From Gammaproteobacteria bacterium (lineage in GTDB: Bacteria; Pseudomonadota; Gammaproteobacteria; Steroidobacterales; Steroidobacteraceae): 64,000 nt of DNA. Positions 15,778 to 24,511 of the stretch are shown one piece after another; positions within the stretch are counted from its first letter, which is position 1, and each line of letters begins with the position of its first letter. The translations under genes and the position numbers were made by a program. The stretch is taken from the NCBI GenBank assembly GCA_947452065.1, contig CANGBB010000009.1, positions 42,064 to 106,063 on the forward strand, written 5' to 3'. A model generated the notes under the pieces. The model saw nothing but the letters and a program-made list of their open reading frames with translations. It was not told the origin of the DNA and ran no database searches.

Positions 15778-16422
15778 ATGAACGACCTCAGCGAACGTCG
15801 CCTCGAAGAGAAGGACCGGCGCCGGACCGAAATCCTGACGGCGGCCGAAACAGTCGCGGCCAGAAAGGGCATTGATGCCATCACCATGGATCAAGTGGCC
15901 CGGCAGGGGCGGATTTCGCGCGCACTCTTATATGTGTACTTCCAGGACCGCGACGACCTGCTGATGGGTATCGGTGAGCGAGGGCTCGCCGTGCTGAAAG
16001 AGCGCTTTGCCTCGATCGCAGCGCTCCCGATCACGGGGTTGGCTCAGGTGCAAGACATGGGCCGGGCCTACGTCGCCTTTGCACGCGAATTCCCGGTGTA
16101 CTTCGCTGCGCTCTCGCACTTCCATGCCACTGCACCTGCAGGCGGCGAACTCGCTGGCAATATCGTCAGCTGTCTGGCGGCCGGCAATGAAGTCCACGGC
16201 ATCCTGGTCGGCTCGCTTCAAATGGGGCTGAAGGACGGCAGCATCCACAGCGATGCCGGCGACCCAGCGGCGATTGGCATGACGCTGTGGGGCTTCATGC
16301 ACGGCATCATCCAGATCATCACCACCAAGGAACTGGTGCTCAGCCAGTACGGACTGCATCAGGCCGCACTTGTGGATCAGGCGCTGCGTCTCGCAACACG
16401 ATCATTGGAGGCGCGGGCATGA
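15778..16422 (+). CDS. TetR-family repressor of the RND efflux operon
   Basis: A 214-residue TetR/AcrR regulator. The N-terminal helix-turn-helix is clear (ILTAAETVAARKGIDAITM, then DQVARQGRISRALLYVYFQ), followed by an all-helical ligand domain. It heads an operon with overlapping genes: its TGA overlaps the ATG of the TolC-like gene (ATGA). A perfect palindrome over its own promoter indicates autorepression and thereby control of the whole pump. There is no Shine-Dalgarno sequence near the ATG, and the promoter places the RNA start at about the same base, so translation may be leaderless. The ATG at 15773 reads only two codons before a stop. Inducer unknown. Confidence 0.9.
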   Translation: MNDLSERRLEEKDRRRTEILTAAETVAARKGIDAITMDQVARQGRISRALLYVYFQDRDDLLMGIGERGLAVLKERFASIAALPITGLAQVQDMGRAYVAFAREFPVYFAALSHFHATAPAGGELAGNIVSCLAAGNEVHGILVGSLQMGLKDGSIHSDAGDPAAIGMTLWGFMHGIIQIITTKELVLSQYGLHQAALVDQALRLATRSLEARA

Positions 16423-17873
16423 ACAAAACCCGTCTGCCAGTGCGGGGCGCTTCGCTGTTTTTAGCGCTGCTGCCGACTGTCACACCGGCTGCAGCCGCGA
16501 ACGACTCGATGAGTGTCGCGCGGCCGATCAGTGCCGTCATCGAGGACTACGTCCGGCTGGGCAGCGAATCGAGTCTGACGCTGGAGAACCAGCGCCTGCA
16601 GGCGGAGCAGAGTGAGATGGCACTGCGCGCGGCTCAGGCGCGCTTACGGCCCGAGGTGAGCATCAACTCACGCTACACGGTGAACAGTGGTGGACGCGAG
16701 ATCACGGCACCCATCGACGAGCTGCTCAATCCAGCCTATCAAACACTGAACCAGCTGCTGGTATCAATGGGCCAGCCCGCACGTTTTAGCATGCTGACGC
16801 CGAGCGGCTTTCCGCTGCTGCGCGCACGTGAGCAGGACACTCACCTGTCGTTGCGCCAACCGTTGTATGCGCCGGGCCTGCTCGACGGTATCGAGGCCAA
16901 TCGCGCCGCGGCTGAGGCCGCACAACTCGGCAGCGTCGCAGCGCTGCGCACGCAACGACGCGACATCACGCATGCCTACCTAATCACACAGAAGGCTCGC
17001 GCCGCCTCCCTCATCGTCGCAGGCAGTGTGAACATCCTGCAGGAGAATCTGCGCATCAATGAGTCGCTCTACGCCAACGGCAAGATCACTCAGGACGCCG
17101 TGCTGCGTGCACGCGCTGAGCTGCTCAGCGCGACACAGCAACGCATCGAAGCCGATCAGGGTCGCGACCAGGCGCAGCGCGCACTGAACTTGCTGCTGAA
17201 CCGCCCGCTGGAATCAGTCGTGGAGGATGCGGCTCCCGGTGACGATGCCACACTGATGGCGCTGCTGAATGACGAGATTGATTCAGCCAATACCGTTGTC
17301 GAACGTGCGCGTCGCACACGCCCAGAACTGCAACAGCTGCGGCGGGCGACCGAAAGCGCCGAGGCGCAGCTGCGCGCCGCCCAGTCGCGTCGTGGCCCCA
17401 CTGTGGCACTCGGTGTGGATACCGGAGTGCAGGGTGAGAACTTCGGCACCGGGCCGCGCTACAACTATCTTTCCGGCTCATTGCTGCTGGAGTGGACGAT
17501 ATTTGACGGCGGCGCACGCAGCGCCAGCATCGCCTCGGCAAGACTGGCAGCGCGCCAGACTGACAATCTGCGGCAACTCGCGGAGCAGAAGATTGAGATG
17601 GAAGCGCGCGCAGCACTCGATGCAGCGCTGGCCGCACGGGAATCGCTCGCTGCGGCACAGGCCCGCGCTGCGGCTGCCAGCGCAGCTTTCCGCATCGCCA
17701 GCCGCAAGCGCGATGAAGGTGCCTCCACACAGATCGAATTTCTCGACGCCCGCAACGCATTGACCACTGCTGAGCTGAATCTGGCGTGGACACGCCTGGA
17801 TCTGATCGAGCGGCGTGCCGATCTGCAATTCGCCGCCGGCAGCGGCACGGAACTATTGGGAGCTGCCCCATGA
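16419..17873 (+). CDS. TolC-family outer-membrane efflux protein
   Basis: A 484-residue outer-membrane channel component. It starts at MNKTRLPVRGASLFLALLP with a signal peptide to AAAA; the overlapping start at 16419 couples it to tetR. Two OEP repeats of long helices rich in Ala, Gln and Arg (EQSEMALRAAQARLRPEVSI; then LRAAQSRRGPTVALGVDTG and the YLSGSLLLEWTIFDGG strand) are typical of the family. It forms the exit duct for the tripartite pump made with the next two genes. The TGA overlaps the next ATG. Confidence 0.9.
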   Translation: MNKTRLPVRGASLFLALLPTVTPAAAANDSMSVARPISAVIEDYVRLGSESSLTLENQRLQAEQSEMALRAAQARLRPEVSINSRYTVNSGGREITAPIDELLNPAYQTLNQLLVSMGQPARFSMLTPSGFPLLRAREQDTHLSLRQPLYAPGLLDGIEANRAAAEAAQLGSVAALRTQRRDITHAYLITQKARAASLIVAGSVNILQENLRINESLYANGKITQDAVLRARAELLSATQQRIEADQGRDQAQRALNLLLNRPLESVVEDAAPGDDATLMALLNDEIDSANTVVERARRTRPELQQLRRATESAEAQLRAAQSRRGPTVALGVDTGVQGENFGTGPRYNYLSGSLLLEWTIFDGGARSASIASARLAARQTDNLRQLAEQKIEMEARAALDAALAARESLAAAQARAAAASAAFRIASRKRDEGASTQIEFLDARNALTTAELNLAWTRLDLIERRADLQFAAGSGTELLGAAP

Positions 17874-18961
17874 TCGACTCGCGATATGGCTTTAAGACTC
17901 TGCTCATGATTACAGCCGTGGTGTCACTGGCAGGGTGTGTCAAAGGAAGTCCATCGGCGACGGTGAATGAACCGACTGCTGTCAGCACTACGGCGGCGGT
18001 TGCGGGCCCGGCGCATCCGGTCATCGCATTTCATGGCGTGATTGCCTTCCGCGACGAGACGCGTTTGTCATTCAAGGTTGGCGGCCTGATACGGCACATG
18101 AGTGTCGATACCGGCGCACGGGTGCGTGCCGGTGAACGGTTGGCGGATATCGAGCCCACGGAAATCGAGGCGCAGGTCACGCAGGCTCAGCAGCTCGATG
18201 AGAAAGCCGCACGCGATCTGGAGCGCGGCGAAAGGCTGCGAGCCGATGAGGTGATCAGTCTGGAGCAACTGCAGAATCTGCGCACACAGCGCGAACTGGC
18301 TGCTGCGCAGCTGCGTGCGGTCCGCTTCAATCGCGAACGGTCCGCACTCATTGCACCGCGCGATGGCACCGTCCTGCGGCGACTGGCGGAGGAGAATGAA
18401 TTGGTGCAGCCAGGTCAGCCGGTGCTGGTGCTGGGATCCCCGGTGCGCGGGCAATTGGTGCGCGCCGCCGTCTCGGATCGCGTGCTTGTGCAGCTACGAC
18501 GAGGCGATCACGTCAGCGTAGCGGTCGATGCGCTGCGCGGAACAGAGGTGAGCGGCACCGTGAGTGCCATTGCGCTGGCGGCCGATCAGGCCAGCGGGCT
18601 ATTTCCTGTTGAAGTGACGCTCGACGCCACTTCTCTGGAGCTGGCGAGCGGCATGGTGGCGACGGTGCGGGTATCGCCAGCGAAAGCACGCGAGACGTCT
18701 CTCGTTCGTGTGCCGGCCAGTGCCATTGTCGCGGCCAACGGTGATCGCGCCAGCGTGTTCGTGGTCACCGATGGAAAGGCACATCGTCGTGCCGTGCGCA
18801 TTGCTTTTCTGGAAGACGCACAGGTGGCGTTGAGCGATGGCCTGGGTGTAGGAGAAATCGTAGTCAGTGCCGGCGCACCTTACCTCGATGACGGTGAGGC
18901 TGTGCGCGTCAGCGCGCAGCCCGCTCCGGCCACCACCGATCGAGCGACGGCAACGCCGTGA
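17870..18961 (+). CDS. RND-pump periplasmic adaptor (membrane fusion protein), lipoprotein
   Basis: A 363-residue HlyD/AcrA-type adaptor. The start at 17870 (MIDSRYGFKTLLMITAVVSLAGC) gives a signal peptide with lipobox LAGC, so it should be lipid-anchored; the upstream part of the open frame is out-of-frame TolC sequence. The lipoyl/barrel-sandwich segments are LSFKVGGLIRHMSVDTGARV and SALIAPRDGTVLRRLAEENE, with a short helical hairpin between them, then a beta-barrel domain. It overlaps the TolC gene upstream (ATGA) and the RND gene downstream (GTGA). Confidence 0.9.
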   Translation: MIDSRYGFKTLLMITAVVSLAGCVKGSPSATVNEPTAVSTTAAVAGPAHPVIAFHGVIAFRDETRLSFKVGGLIRHMSVDTGARVRAGERLADIEPTEIEAQVTQAQQLDEKAARDLERGERLRADEVISLEQLQNLRTQRELAAAQLRAVRFNRERSALIAPRDGTVLRRLAEENELVQPGQPVLVLGSPVRGQLVRAAVSDRVLVQLRRGDHVSVAVDALRGTEVSGTVSAIALAADQASGLFPVEVTLDATSLELASGMVATVRVSPAKARETSLVRVPASAIVAANGDRASVFVVTDGKAHRRAVRIAFLEDAQVALSDGLGVGEIVVSAGAPYLDDGEAVRVSAQPAPATTDRATATP

Positions 18962-21900
18962 AGCTGCTCGAGTTCCCGATCCGCCGCTACCAGTTCACGC
19001 TGGTGGCCTTCCTGTGTCTGACCGCCCTCGGTGTATTCGCCTTCCAGAATATTGCACGTGAAGAAGATCCTTATCTCAAGCTGAGTGCATTCTTCATCAC
19101 CGCCATCGATCCGGGTGCGACACCGGATAATCTTGAACGCCTTGTCGCCAAGCCTATTGAGGATCGCATCGCGGCCCTCGACGGCGTGCATAAGCTCGAG
19201 TCCACGGTGGTCGACGGCGTGGCCTTCGTTGCAGTGGAATTCGATGCCGGGACAGATCCAGACAAAAAGTCTGATGAGGTGACCCGTGAAGTGAATGCGC
19301 TACGCCCGGAGTTGCCCGCTGAAATCGCGCGCCTAGAAATCCGGCGCATCAGCCCGTCGATGGTCAACGTGCTGCAGGTGGCACTCACGTCCGCGGACGC
19401 TTCCTACCGCGAGATGGAAGACTATGCGCGCACGCTTTGTGATCTGCTTCGACAGGTCAACGGTGTACGCACGGCCGAGCGCTGGGCGTTCCCGACGCGC
19501 GAGTTGCGCATTGCAGTCGATATGCAGCGCCTGGCCCAGTCGCATGTGACACCCGGGCAGTTGCTCGCCGGAATCCAGAGCGAGAACGCCAATATTCCTG
19601 CCGGATTCGTCACCCTTGGCGAGCGCAGCTTCAGCCTGCAAACCTCTGGCGCGTATCAGACTCTGGACGAGGTCCGCAACACAGTCATTGGTGGCGCGCC
19701 GGGTCGCATTGTCCGGGTACGTGACGTGGCGGATGTCAGCTGGGCTGATAGTCCGCCCAGTTATCTCGGACGCTTTAATGGAACGCGCGCTGTATTCGTG
19801 ACGGCCAGTCAAAATGACGGCTTCAATGCCATCACGCTGCAGCAGCAGATGGACACGGTGCTTGATCACTTTGAGTCCACGCTGCCTAAACACATCCGAC
19901 TGGAGCGCGGCTTCGAGCAGTCACGCAACGTCGCTGCTCGACTGCACCGGCTTTATACGGACTTCGCTATCGCGATCGGTCTAGTGGCGCTCACGCTCCT
20001 GCCGCTGGGACTGCGCGCCGGTGGCATCGTCATGGTGTCGCTCCCGTTGTCGCTGGCCATTGGCATCGCAACGCTTTACTTTGTTGGTTATTCCCTCAAC
20101 CAGATTTCTATTGCCGGCTTCGTCGTTGCCCTGGGTTTGCTGGTAGATGATTCCATCGTCGTGGTGGAAAACATCTCGCGTCATTTGCGTGAGGGTGCAG
20201 ATCGCATGCAGGCCGCCATCGCTGGCACGCGCCAGATCACTGTTGCCATTCTCGGCTGTACCGCCACCCTCATCTTTGCTTTTTTGCCGCTGATGGCGCT
20301 GCCTGGCAACGCCGGAAAATTTATCCGCGTGCTGCCCACCACGGTGATCGCCACCATTCTCGGGTCGCTGGCGATTGCGCTGCTCATCATCCCGTTCCTC
20401 GGTTCGCGCGTGCTGCCGGTCAGCGGCGCGCAGCACAAGAGCGCTCTGCTGGAACGACTCATGGGCGCGATCCATCGCTATTACCGCCCGGCTTTACATT
20501 TCTGTCTGGCACGGCCGCGCGTCACTACGGGCATCGCCCTTGGTGGTTCTCTTCTATTGATACTGCTACTGGTGCGCGTACTGGGTAGTAGCCTCTTCCC
20601 CAAGGCAGACACCCCGCAGTTCCTGATCACCGTTCAGACGCCGAATGGCACCAGCCTGGAAGCTACGGATCGCGCGCTTCGCTTTGTCGAGCAGACGCTG
20701 GCTAAGACGCCTGAGGTGAATGCCTACTTCTCTAACCTGGGCCATGGCAACCCGCAGATCTACTACAACCACATCGTGCGCAACGATGCCGCGAACTTTG
20801 CTGAATTGTTTGTGCTGCTGCGTGGCTATGACACACGGCGCACTCCGCAGATGCTGGAGCAGCTACGTCAGTCTTTGCAGCACTATCCCGGCGCTCGCAT
20901 TGAGATTCGTGAATTCACCAACGGCATTCCGATCTCCGCACCGATCTCGGTGCGCATCATCGGACCCGACCTCGCAACGCTAGAGTCTTTGTCGGAGCAG
21001 GTCCGGCGCCTGATCGAAACCGTTCCGGGCACAAGGCAGGTGAGCAATGCACTGCGCGTACCGCGTACGAATCTGCGCTTGCAGATCGACTCGGAGAAGC
21101 TGGGCTTGCTTGGCGTACCGACGGTTGAGTTGGATCGTGCCGTCCGCCTCGCCGTGTCGGGACTGAGCGCCGGTACTTTTAAGAGTCCGGAGGGCGAGCA
21201 ATACAACATCATGGTGCGCACACCGGTGGGCACTCAGGCGACGCTGGCGAACCTGCAGCAGGTCATGGTCCCGTCGCAGAGCGGTGCACTGCTGCCTTTG
21301 TCGCAACTGGCCTCGCCGGTATTTGAGCGAGCCCCGACATTGATTCAGCGCTTCGGTCGCGAACGCGCCGCAGTGGTCGACGCGGATGTGGAACGCGGCC
21401 AGAACACCGGCAAGGTCACCGCCGCCGTGGTGAAAAAGCTGGATGCGATGAGCTGGCCACGGGGGTATCGCTACAGCCTGGGCGGCGAGGCCGAATCCAG
21501 CGCTGAGTCCTTCTCAGGTATTGGTGGCGCGATCATCGTTGCGCTGTTCGGGATCTTTGCCGTACTCGTGCTGGAGTTTGGCAGCTTCAAGGCGACACTG
21601 ATTGTGTTGACGGTTGTGCCGCTCGGCGTCGCGGGTGGTCTGCTGATGCTGTTGCTGACTGGCAACGATATCTCGTTCATTGCCAGCATTGGCTTCGTCG
21701 CATTGATCGGTATCGAGATTAAAAACTCCATCCTGCTGGTGGATTTCACCAATCAACTGCGCGCCCAAGGTGTGCCGCTAGGTGAAGCCATCGAACAGGC
21801 TGGCGAGGTGCGCTTCCTGCCAATCCTGCTCACGTCGGCCACAGCCATCGGCGGGTTGCTGCCTCTGGCCCTGCAGAACAGCAGCCTGTATTCACCGATG

Positions 21901-21999
21901 GCCTGGGTGATCATCGGCGGATTGATCAGCTCGACGCTGCTGGCACGGCTGGTTACGCCGGTGGTATATCAGCTGATGCCGCCGGCGATGGAAGACTGA
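18958..21999 (+). CDS. RND-family inner-membrane efflux transporter
   Basis: A 1013-residue proton-driven transporter starting with GTG, overlapping the adaptor stop by four bases. The N-terminus (FPIRRYQFTLVAFLCL, FQNIAREEDP) is typical of the hydrophobic/amphiphilic efflux group. Twelve membrane segments in two halves are visible. Proton-relay residues are present: paired Asp in GLLVDDSIVVVENI (TM4) and Lys in EIKNSILLVDF (TM10). With the TolC and adaptor genes it is a complete tripartite pump under TetR control. The substrate cannot be read from sequence; solvents, dyes, bile-type compounds or antibiotics are usual for the family. Confidence 0.92.
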   Translation: MKLLEFPIRRYQFTLVAFLCLTALGVFAFQNIAREEDPYLKLSAFFITAIDPGATPDNLERLVAKPIEDRIAALDGVHKLESTVVDGVAFVAVEFDAGTDPDKKSDEVTREVNALRPELPAEIARLEIRRISPSMVNVLQVALTSADASYREMEDYARTLCDLLRQVNGVRTAERWAFPTRELRIAVDMQRLAQSHVTPGQLLAGIQSENANIPAGFVTLGERSFSLQTSGAYQTLDEVRNTVIGGAPGRIVRVRDVADVSWADSPPSYLGRFNGTRAVFVTASQNDGFNAITLQQQMDTVLDHFESTLPKHIRLERGFEQSRNVAARLHRLYTDFAIAIGLVALTLLPLGLRAGGIVMVSLPLSLAIGIATLYFVGYSLNQISIAGFVVALGLLVDDSIVVVENISRHLREGADRMQAAIAGTRQITVAILGCTATLIFAFLPLMALPGNAGKFIRVLPTTVIATILGSLAIALLIIPFLGSRVLPVSGAQHKSALLERLMGAIHRYYRPALHFCLARPRVTTGIALGGSLLLILLLVRVLGSSLFPKADTPQFLITVQTPNGTSLEATDRALRFVEQTLAKTPEVNAYFSNLGHGNPQIYYNHIVRNDAANFAELFVLLRGYDTRRTPQMLEQLRQSLQHYPGARIEIREFTNGIPISAPISVRIIGPDLATLESLSEQVRRLIETVPGTRQVSNALRVPRTNLRLQIDSEKLGLLGVPTVELDRAVRLAVSGLSAGTFKSPEGEQYNIMVRTPVGTQATLANLQQVMVPSQSGALLPLSQLASPVFERAPTLIQRFGRERAAVVDADVERGQNTGKVTAAVVKKLDAMSWPRGYRYSLGGEAESSAESFSGIGGAIIVALFGIFAVLVLEFGSFKATLIVLTVVPLGVAGGLLMLLLTGNDISFIASIGFVALIGIEIKNSILLVDFTNQLRAQGVPLGEAIEQAGEVRFLPILLTSATAIGGLLPLALQNSSLYSPMAWVIIGGLISSTLLARLVTPVVYQLMPPAMED

Positions 22000-22037
22000 G
22001 GCATGACCCTGACACGGGACTCGGCACGTCTTGCCAG

Positions 22038-23360
22038 ATGTCCCGCAAAGTCGCAGTCTCTGCAGACCATGGCGCGGAGACACTGTTGAACGACATCGTC
22101 GAACCGAGTGGCATCTCCGGCTACGACCGCTCGCACCGTAGCAACAGCGAATTGCTGCAATGGCTGGCCACTGACACTCATGTGCATGAGGTGTCCACCT
22201 GCCTCGGCGAGGCGGAGTATCGGTTGCTCTCGCCGCTGGCTCGTCAGGCGGCGCTGGCGAAATGCGATCCGGATCATCGGGTACTGATCATTCCCGGCGT
22301 GATGGGCTCGGAGCTGGGGCGCACGCGTGGTGCTCCCTGGCCTGATGATTTGCTCTGGATCGATCCCGTCGATGTGAGCAACGGACGTCTGCTCGAGCTG
22401 GCGTGGCCTGATGCATCCAGAACACGCGCGCTCGGTGCAATCCCTTACACGTATTTTGCGCTCAAGTTGCGGCTTGATGCCGCCGGGTTCAGCACCGAGC
22501 TGTACAGCTATGACTGGCGCGGTGACATCGCCGCAGCGGGCATGGCGCTGGCCGATCACATCCGCACACTCGGCGCGCGCCGCGTGTCCATCGTCGCGCA
22601 CAGCATGGGCGGCCTGTTGGTTCGCGCGGCGCTTCATCATCGCGGCATGGACATCGTGCAGCGCGTGGTGACGCTGGGCACACCACATCGTGGGACGCTG
22701 GCTGCGGTGCAAGCGATCCGCGCGACCTATCCGACCGTGCGCCGCCTGGCCGCACTGGACCCGCGACACAGTGCAGAGGAATTGACTGAGCGGGTCTTTC
22801 ACAGCTTTTCCAGTCTCTACGATCTGCTGCCCGCTACCGGCACATTGACCGATATTGATCTCTTCGATGCCCGGTGCTGGCCTGAACACGGCCCGCGACC
22901 TGACCGCATTGCATTGGATGCCGCGCGCAGCGAAGCACGGCGACCGCCCGAGTCCGATGCACGTTTCTTCGCTATCGCCGGCACCGGCCAACGAACGGCT
23001 GTAACGCTGCGCCACATCGAAGGAGATTTCGAGTACGAGATCAGCTCCGATGGCGACGGCACGGTGGCCGTGGCGTCAGCGACATTGGCCGCCGATCGCA
23101 CGTGGTATGAGGTCTGCGAGCACAGCGGCCTGCCGCGCAGTGAACGCGTGGCCCAGGCCGTGGGCGAACTGCTGCGCTCTGGAACGACAACCCTGCTGGC
23201 TCAGCAGTCCGATATCAGTGATGCACCGCATGTGCGGATCAGCGATGCACAGCTGCGCGGCACCTATACGGAGAAAGTGGAATGGCGCGCGCTCTCGGCT
23301 GAGGAGCGGAGCCGCTATCTGAATCAGCTGAATCTCGCGCCGCCGCTGTATCGCGTCTGA
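22038..23360 (+). CDS. LCAT/PGAP1-like alpha/beta-hydrolase (lipase or acyltransferase)
   Basis: A 440-residue hydrolase of the lecithin:cholesterol acyltransferase-like group. Motifs: VLIIPGVMGSELG (oxyanion region), YDWRGD, the nucleophile elbow AHSMGG, LGTPHRGT, then an Asp in SSDGDGTVAV and a His in CEHSGLP completing a plausible Ser-Asp-His triad. There is no signal peptide, so it is cytoplasmic or membrane-associated. It starts 38 bp after the RND gene on the same strand and may belong to the efflux operon, suggesting a lipid-related role alongside the pump (inference). Confidence 0.8.
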   Translation: MSRKVAVSADHGAETLLNDIVEPSGISGYDRSHRSNSELLQWLATDTHVHEVSTCLGEAEYRLLSPLARQAALAKCDPDHRVLIIPGVMGSELGRTRGAPWPDDLLWIDPVDVSNGRLLELAWPDASRTRALGAIPYTYFALKLRLDAAGFSTELYSYDWRGDIAAAGMALADHIRTLGARRVSIVAHSMGGLLVRAALHHRGMDIVQRVVTLGTPHRGTLAAVQAIRATYPTVRRLAALDPRHSAEELTERVFHSFSSLYDLLPATGTLTDIDLFDARCWPEHGPRPDRIALDAARSEARRPPESDARFFAIAGTGQRTAVTLRHIEGDFEYEISSDGDGTVAVASATLAADRTWYEVCEHSGLPRSERVAQAVGELLRSGTTTLLAQQSDISDAPHVRISDAQLRGTYTEKVEWRALSAEERSRYLNQLNLAPPLYRV

Positions 23361-23394
23361 ACTGCCTCCGCTCCGATTGTGCGAGAGCACCGTC

Positions 23395-23423
23395 GGCGGG
23401 CAATCACGAGCTAGACGCCCGCC
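23395..23423. other. Inverted repeat in the convergent lipase/trpD gap
   Basis: GGCGGGC (23395-23401) pairs with GCCCGCC (23417-23423), the latter inside the last codons of trpD. No T-run follows on either strand; a weak bidirectional transcription end is possible. Confidence 0.3.
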
Positions 23424-24445
23424 AGCTCCTTGGCACGCGCTACGAACTGCTGCATCTTGGCCAGCGCGCGGCCGTCGGCTAGTGCCTGACGGGCCAGCGC
23501 CACACCCGCATCCATCGACGGTGCGACATTCGCGGCATACAGAGCCACCCCGGTATTCAGCAACACGATGTCACGTGCCGGGCCCGGCTCGTCATGCAAC
23601 ACGCGCAGCAGCAACTGTTGCGACTCCTCCGGTGTCTCCACCTTCAGAGCGCGCAGACTTGCCATGCGCAAGCCGAAATCCTCAGGATGGATCGAGTATT
23701 CATGAATGCTGCCGTTGTGCAGCTCACCCACCAGCGTCGCCGCACCCAGCGACACTTCGTCAAGTCCATCCTTTCCATGCACGACCACGGCATGTTCAGC
23801 ACCGAGGCGCTGCAAGGCACGCACCTGAATACCAACCAGATCCTCATGAAATACGCCCATTAGGATGTTGGGCGCATCGGCGGGATTGGTCAGCGGACCG
23901 AGGATGTTGAAGATCGTCCGCACCCCGAGTTCGCGCCGCACGGCCGCAACATTCTTCATGGCCGGATGATGGTTGGGCGCAAACATGAAGCCGATGCCGG
24001 TATCAGCGATGCAGCGACTGACGGCCTCGGGCGTCAGTGTCATTGGCACACCCATGCGCTCGAGCACATCGGCACTGCCGGACTTACTGCTGACGCTGCG
24101 GTTGCCATGCTTGCTGACGCGCGCCCCTGCAGCGGCAGCCACAAACATGCTGCAGGTCGAAATGTTGAAGCTGTGCGAGCTGTCACCGCCGGTGCCGACG
24201 ATATCGACCAAGTGGCGTCGGTCTGAGACCTGCACGCGAGTGGAGAACTCACGCATCACCTGCGCCGCGGCGGTGATTTCGCCGATGGTCTCCTTCTTCA
24301 CCCGCAGTCCGACGAGCAGAGCGGCCATCATGACCGGGGACATCTCCCCGCCCATGATCTGGCGCATCAACGCCAGCATCTCGTCGTGGAAGATTTCGCG
24401 GTGCTCGATAGTGCGCGTCAGCGCTTCGGTATTGGAGATCGACAC
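23411..24445 (-). CDS. trpD: Anthranilate phosphoribosyltransferase
   Basis: A 344-residue enzyme of tryptophan synthesis that joins anthranilate to PRPP. The PRPP-binding motif [14 protein letters not shown] is intact, followed by [19 protein letters not shown] and the acidic site near GKDGLDEVS. The start is GTG at 24445, giving the N-terminus usual for this subfamily ([15 protein letters not shown]). No trpG or trpC adjoins it here: it is divergent from the photolyase and convergent with the lipase, so it stands alone. The product is cytoplasmic. Confidence 0.93.
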   Translation of the reverse strand: MSISNTEALTRTIEHREIFHDEMLALMRQIMGGEMSPVMMAALLVGLRVKKETIGEITAAAQVMREFSTRVQVSDRRHLVDIVGTGGDSSHSFNISTCSMFVAAAAGARVSKHGNRSVSSKSGSADVLERMGVPMTLTPEAVSRCIADTGIGFMFAPNHHPAMKNVAAVRRELGVRTIFNILGPLTNPADAPNILMGVFHEDLVGIQVRALQRLGAEHAVVVHGKDGLDEVSLGAATLVGELHNGSIHEYSIHPEDFGLRMASLRALKVETPEESQQLLLRVLHDEPGPARDIVLLNTGVALYAANVAPSMDAGVALARQALADGRALAKMQQFVARAKELAGV

Positions 24446-24511
24446 CGTTTCAGCCTAGCGAAATTCATCCGGGCGGGCAAACTGGCGATCAATGCGAGTA
24501 TCTTTGGCGAC

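Noticed and set aside
21969..23015. 348-codon minus-strand frame
   Set aside because: Antisense to the LCAT-like hydrolase with an intact catalytic triad.
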